64,000 nucleotides of DNA, taken from Absidia repens (lineage: Eukaryota; Mucoromycota; Mucoromycetes; Mucorales; Cunninghamellaceae). The stretch is taken from the NCBI GenBank assembly GCA_002105175.1, contig MCGE01000001.1, forward strand, positions 2,914,001-2,978,000. Direction: 5' to 3'. The position numbers were made by a program, and so were the translations under genes. Shown here piece by piece: positions 60,073 to 64,000 of the stretch; the first letter of the stretch is position 1; each line of letters starts with the position of its first letter. The notes below the pieces were generated by a model. The model had not been told where the DNA came from, did not search any database, and worked only from the letters and a program-made list of their open reading frames with translations.

Positions 60073-62482
60073 ATGTTGGCATCTTTATTACGATTGGAAA
60101 CATTGTTGAAGTGTGATCTTTGGTAATGTTGTTGAAAATGATACACCATTCCTGTGTATCCAGGTTTTGATGAAAAACAAGCACTGACTTGGATTATTTA
60201 TTTTTTTATGATAGTGGTAACTTTTTACGTTCAACAAGGACCTTAAATGAATGTGGTCATCGCTACTGTGAGTAAGTACTTTTATATGGCCAATATAGAG
60301 AAATTAAATGATACAAAAGCAGGAGAAGGCTACTTATTTTGTTTTGGTTTTATTTGAATCCATTATCATGCCATTAGGAACTGCATATACGATCGATTGG
60401 GTGAAACTCGCCAGTGTCCAACATGCCATATGCCTGCCATTGTCAAGAATCTGCGAAAGGATCCAATGCACGATACTCTTATAGCCTGTGTCAAGAAACT
60501 CAAACAGTGTCTTATTGAATCCAATCCTACATCTCTCAGTGTTCCTTCATACGACCCCATTAAAGTGGGCAGCAACAGTCAGTCGCATTTTCAATCACCA
60601 GCATCTCAGCAACATCAACAACGCACAACAGAATTGTTATTAGAATATTCTCAAAACGTCGAGCACGAACTTGAAAATGATACGGGATGCCCTCAACAGT
60701 TTCAACAACTTCGAAGAACTTACGATAGTGACGCGACAACCCAATCTTCTCAACGTTTAGTGACAACAGCTGATGATATTAACCAAACTATCGACAATAA
60801 TGAACGTCCTGCACCTCTGCCTCGCTCAAAGCTATTACCCACCCACTCTACAGACGATCTACTTTTGGCAATGGAAGACGAGGAAGTCAATGAAGATGAA
60901 TTATCATACAGTGATACACCAGCATCATCAGCATTCACGACTACTGTAATCAATAGCGAAACAGATACTACCATCCCGTTACCGACAATATGTAAACAGC
61001 AAAATCGAATTTATTCAAGCTCGGACGATTTGTTGGCAGCAATGGAATTAGAGGAAATGTTAATGGATGACGATGACGATGATGGTGACAATGCCTTTGA
61101 TTCAGCTCGGTCATCTTTGGCCAACAAAACAAGTTGTGGACAGAGCATGCCCCTCTCAAGATCGAATCGACGACGTCTTTCCAACAATACCTGTGCTGGA
61201 GAAGAAGTAAGTGTATGATATGGAACCTGTATTCCAGAAAGTCCACCAGATACTCATACATACGCTTTCTTCTTGTTTTTTCTAACAAAAAAAAACAAAC
61301 AAAACAAAACAATAGGAACCAACTAACAAGCATCAGAAAACGGAACTAACAACCAACAGCTCGAATTTTGCAGTACCGCTTCTCCCTATGACGAATGAAA
61401 ACAATCAATCAACACTATGGAAATGTACAACTTGTTTGTTTGGGGGAAATGAAGCGAACCAGCTTATATGCAATATCTGTCGAAAAGAACGAACTGAGGA
61501 TGTACCAATGGCTAATGATATGACACCCACCTTTCCAGCAACCCTAGATCTCTCCATAACCTCTCGATCAATTGTACCTTCAACTATCACCACTGAAATA
61601 TTACAGCAACAGCGACAGGAACAGCAATTACAACAACTGGGTGGCTCAAATCAAAATATTGCAGTTCGCGTGATGTGTACTTCTTTGACAGAAAATGACA
61701 ATGTACGTAATTGAACGGAAAATGGAGGATGCAATTACGGACAATCACATTAACTTAGTTATTTAATTATCGACAAAACTTCAATTAGGCAAAATTGGAT
61801 TCGGCAATGTCAATGGCAATCGACTCGTCGTTGAAAATGGAAATATACTCTGATGTGCGGGATTTGGACAATGTAACTCATTTAATTACAAGTGTCAACG
61901 AACAAGGTTTATGTACTCGCACCATCAAGTATCTGCTCTCTATCATTACTGGGAAGTGGATTGTTAGCACATCATGTAAGTCTTCTTATCATTTAATTTG
62001 TTGAACCTTGATCTCCTTACATTTTTATATATACATATATATTGGAAATAGGGATGATTGAAAGCATACAGGTTGGATACTGGCTACCGGAAGAAAACTA
62101 TCAAATCGTCGGGGACAAAACATCAGGCATAACAAATGGACCAGAAAGAGGAAGACGACAACGACAAGGAATGGATGACGGTGATCCTATTCGTTTCTTT
62201 GGCAAGGACGATATACGGTTCTTCTTTTATGGTGACTTTTCCGATCACGATACCAAGGTCAAATTACTTCAACTTGTTAGGAAAGGCGGTGGTAAGATAA
62301 TTTCTCGAAGACCTCCTTTGGATCAGCTACATCAGGATGGATTGATTATCATTGTCCCGTCTTTGGAAGAAATGCGTTGCTCCAGAAAAAAGGCACATGC
62401 TTGGTTGGATAAATGTGCTCATGTCAAGGACTCTCAATGGCTTTTGGACTCCATTGCAAGGTCAAACTGGGTGTTAGAATAG
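60073..62482 (+). CDS. BRCA1-like protein: RING finger, RanBP2-like zinc finger, tandem BRCT
   Basis: Six exons (60073-60122, 60215-60271, 60378-61206, 61316-61702, 61789-61975, 62052-62482) sum to 1941 bases, 646 aa. Residues about 14-55 are a complete C3HC4 RING (C-x2-C-x12-C-x-H-x2-C-x2-C-x10-C-x2-C), split over three exons, then KNLRKDPMHDTLIACVKKL as in BRCA1/BARD1-type RINGs. The middle is acidic, with two related segments (STDDLLLAMEDEE, SSDDLLAAMELEE). Near residue 330 is a RanBP2-like zinc finger, LWKCTTCLFGG...ICNICRKE. The C-terminus carries two BRCT domains: CTRTIKYLLSIITGKWIVST, SWMIESIQVGYWLPEENY, an inter-repeat GPERGRR segment, then FFFYGDF...KGGGKIISRRPP and DSQWLLDSIARSNWVLE. 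RING plus tandem BRCT with a BRCA1-style linker suggests an E3 ubiquitin ligase in DNA-damage response. The zinc finger between them is not part of animal BRCA1. Confidence 0.88.
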
Positions 62483-63139
62483 ATTGGATTATTAAATAGT
62501 GTAGCTTTATTGTAGATTAGATTTTAATTGTAGCATGTTGTATATTTGGGGTCACGTATCTTGTAATCCAATTTGTAAATAATAAAACCGTGCTTTGAAA
62601 ATAAAACAAGACGAAGATTGTTACAACGAAATATTTTATTGACATTGTATTGCATGATGTTTGGAAGCGGTTGTTTTACCAAGAATATGATTCCAGTAGG
62701 GTATATTTTCGACAATGCTCCCAATCGTCCAATATGCATGATGTAGTTCCGCAAGAAGGTGGCAGGATATGTCTTTCTTGACAATAAACTCACTGGTGCT
62801 CAACTAAGGCTTTGAGATATATTTGACTTACTGGGTGTTATAGATGGGAGGGTTGTGGTATGTGGGTTTTGATGGGATGGGGTTAGACGCTTCCGTCATT
62901 TAGCACTTTTCATGGGCAGCCTCATGAGTTGTCACCCGTCGTGGAGGTTCTGTCTATTCGGTGTCGCTTTGTATGTTCAAAAAAAAAAAAAAAATAGGGG
63001 ATATTTAGGCGACCTCTCCTTTTTATACTTTTGTGTGCAATCCCTAGGCTCCCAACTGTCGTGCTGAGCGCTAAGTCTAATAGCTGTTAGTATATCAGGA
63101 AAGTATGAACCGTGAAAATGGATCTACAGTACAGTCATT
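62483..63139. other. Intergenic, 3' flank of the BRCA1-like gene
   Basis: AATAAAAC near 62579 and AAATATTTTATTG near 62630. A run at 62980-62994. No gene recognised. Confidence 0.5.
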
Positions 63140-63730
63140 CATACTCAGCCCACGTGTTTTTTGTTTATGTATTTGTTTATTTTCGTCATTTCTCGTTTCT
63201 CTTTTTTTTTCTTTTTTCTTTTTTCTTTTCTTAAAGTTTTAATGAAGTCATGGTGATATTGGATTAGTATTAGAACTTGAGCCAGGGGTATTTTGAAAAC
63301 GCAGTACAAGCATCATGGGAAACCCATTTCATTTTGAATCTTGGTTTTACAACCACCATTAGTTGGCTTTTTGGAACCTTCAATAGCGTCGTTTAGACTT
63401 AGTTTGTCTACAGTTTGTATCTGTATTAAATAAAAAAATTATCTTGTTACATCATTCAATAAAAAATGTCCCATTAGTCTTTTTCATGTCGTGTACAATA
63501 GATTTGCTTTTTATTACCATTGTTTGTGTTAACGTTGATCGTTGTAGTACTTCAATAAAAGATATACACTAGCTTCCATTTTACAAGTGTCCGTTTATAA
63601 TAATGTTGAAAATCCTTCCACTCTCACGTTAATATTCCTCATGCTTTGTCTAATAGATCCTTCCATTGAGTCACTGTTATAATGATCCCTTCCTCTTTAG
63701 TTTTAATGTCTACCAATATACTTCCATCAA
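63140..63730 (+). repeat. Dispersed repeat family, copy 9
   Basis: Plus-strand copy opening GCCCACGTG (63147-63155; the CCCGCC part is decayed to CAGCC). A T/C tract (63180-63230) follows, then the core (63240-63350, GGGAAACCCATTTCATTTTG) and AAATAAAAA near 63427-63435. Modules TTCAATAAAAAATGTCCCAT and TTCAATAAAAGATAT come next (63455 on, 63549 on). Confidence 0.68.
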
Positions 63731-64000
63731 ATCTGCCATCCTCTGACCAATTATACTGCGAGAAATACCACTACTGTAGCTGTTTTGCGAATGTCCTACC
63801 AAAGTCTCGGTCTCTAATTCACCCATTATAGCTATTTCCTTCCCCTACCCCCGTGTCCCACTAGCTCATTAACAATCTTAGACTACTTACTATCAAAGAT
63901 AGTAGGATTCCTGCCCGATTATTCATATAAATAAATATACATTGTTCTGTGCTTGTTGTCAACGCATTAGAGCCTTTTGCACTACTTTCTATCTTATCTA
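63731..64000. other. Window end, no recognised feature
   Basis: AT-rich sequence without a supported exon. It may still belong to the tail of repeat copy 9. Confidence 0.4.

Noticed and set aside
1..64000. tRNA, rRNA, CRISPR or bacterial-type operon features
   Set aside because: Scanning by eye for T-loop/box B strings, direct-repeat arrays and ribosome-binding sites gave nothing convincing; a covariance-model search would be decisive for RNAs.

Overview
This window looks like nuclear DNA from an early-diverging filamentous fungus, most likely Mucoromycota/Mucorales. The reasons are an AT-rich, homopolymer-laden intergenic background, many short GT-AG introns (about 50-110 bases, often with a long poly-T run before the acceptor), AATAAA-type polyadenylation sites, and a eukaryotic gene set that includes a carotenoid-oxygenase relative and a WRKY/GCM1-like zinc finger. 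The taxonomic placement is inference; no similarity search was possible. No bacterial, plasmid, phage or CRISPR features were seen, and no tRNA or rRNA gene was recognised by eye.

Layout: 0-5 kb holds two minus-strand genes, a carotenoid-oxygenase homologue that has lost all four iron-ligand histidines and an UNC93-like membrane protein. 5-10 kb has no recognisable gene but two copies of a dispersed repeat. 10-18.5 kb has a kinesin-3 motor (motor-FHA-PH) and a compact ROCK/DMPK-like AGC kinase, both on plus. 18.5-21.7 kb is intergenic with another repeat copy and a 2 x 44 bp tandem repeat. 21.7-28.3 kb has an ADP-ribose-pyrophosphatase-like Nudix gene (minus, with an apparent 1-base frameshift), a CLIP-170-like CAP-Gly protein (plus) and an unknown acidic protein (minus). 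28.3-35.8 kb is repeat-rich around a WRKY/GCM1-like putative transcription factor (minus). 35.9-42.5 kb carries an ammonium transporter, a HAD-IIA mitochondrial phosphatase-like protein with a 9-base microexon, and eIF3f, all minus. 43.3-54.3 kb is the gene-dense housekeeping block: proteasome ATPase Rpt5 (plus), a securin-like acidic protein (minus), splicing factor Prp4 (minus) divergent from a protein O-mannosyltransferase (plus), and glycine cleavage H protein (plus). 54.3-57.9 kb is intergenic with two repeat copies. 57.9-62.5 kb has an HSF-type transcription factor and a BRCA1-like RING + zinc finger + tandem BRCT protein. The end of the window is intergenic with a last repeat copy.

The genes do not form one pathway; this is ordinary eukaryotic gene order. 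Gene models were assembled by hand from splice signals and reading-frame continuity. For almost every gene the exon sum is a multiple of three; the Nudix gene is the exception, and the UNC93-like gene has an uncertain first exon.

The most notable items are: (1) a family of at least nine dispersed, non-coding repeats (about 0.3-1 kb) with a CACGTG/GC-box end, a pyrimidine tract, a conserved hairpin core and AATAAA signals, laid out like a transcription unit; (2) a fungal BRCA1-like protein; (3) a carotenoid-oxygenase pseudoenzyme; (4) a WRKY/GCM1-like factor.
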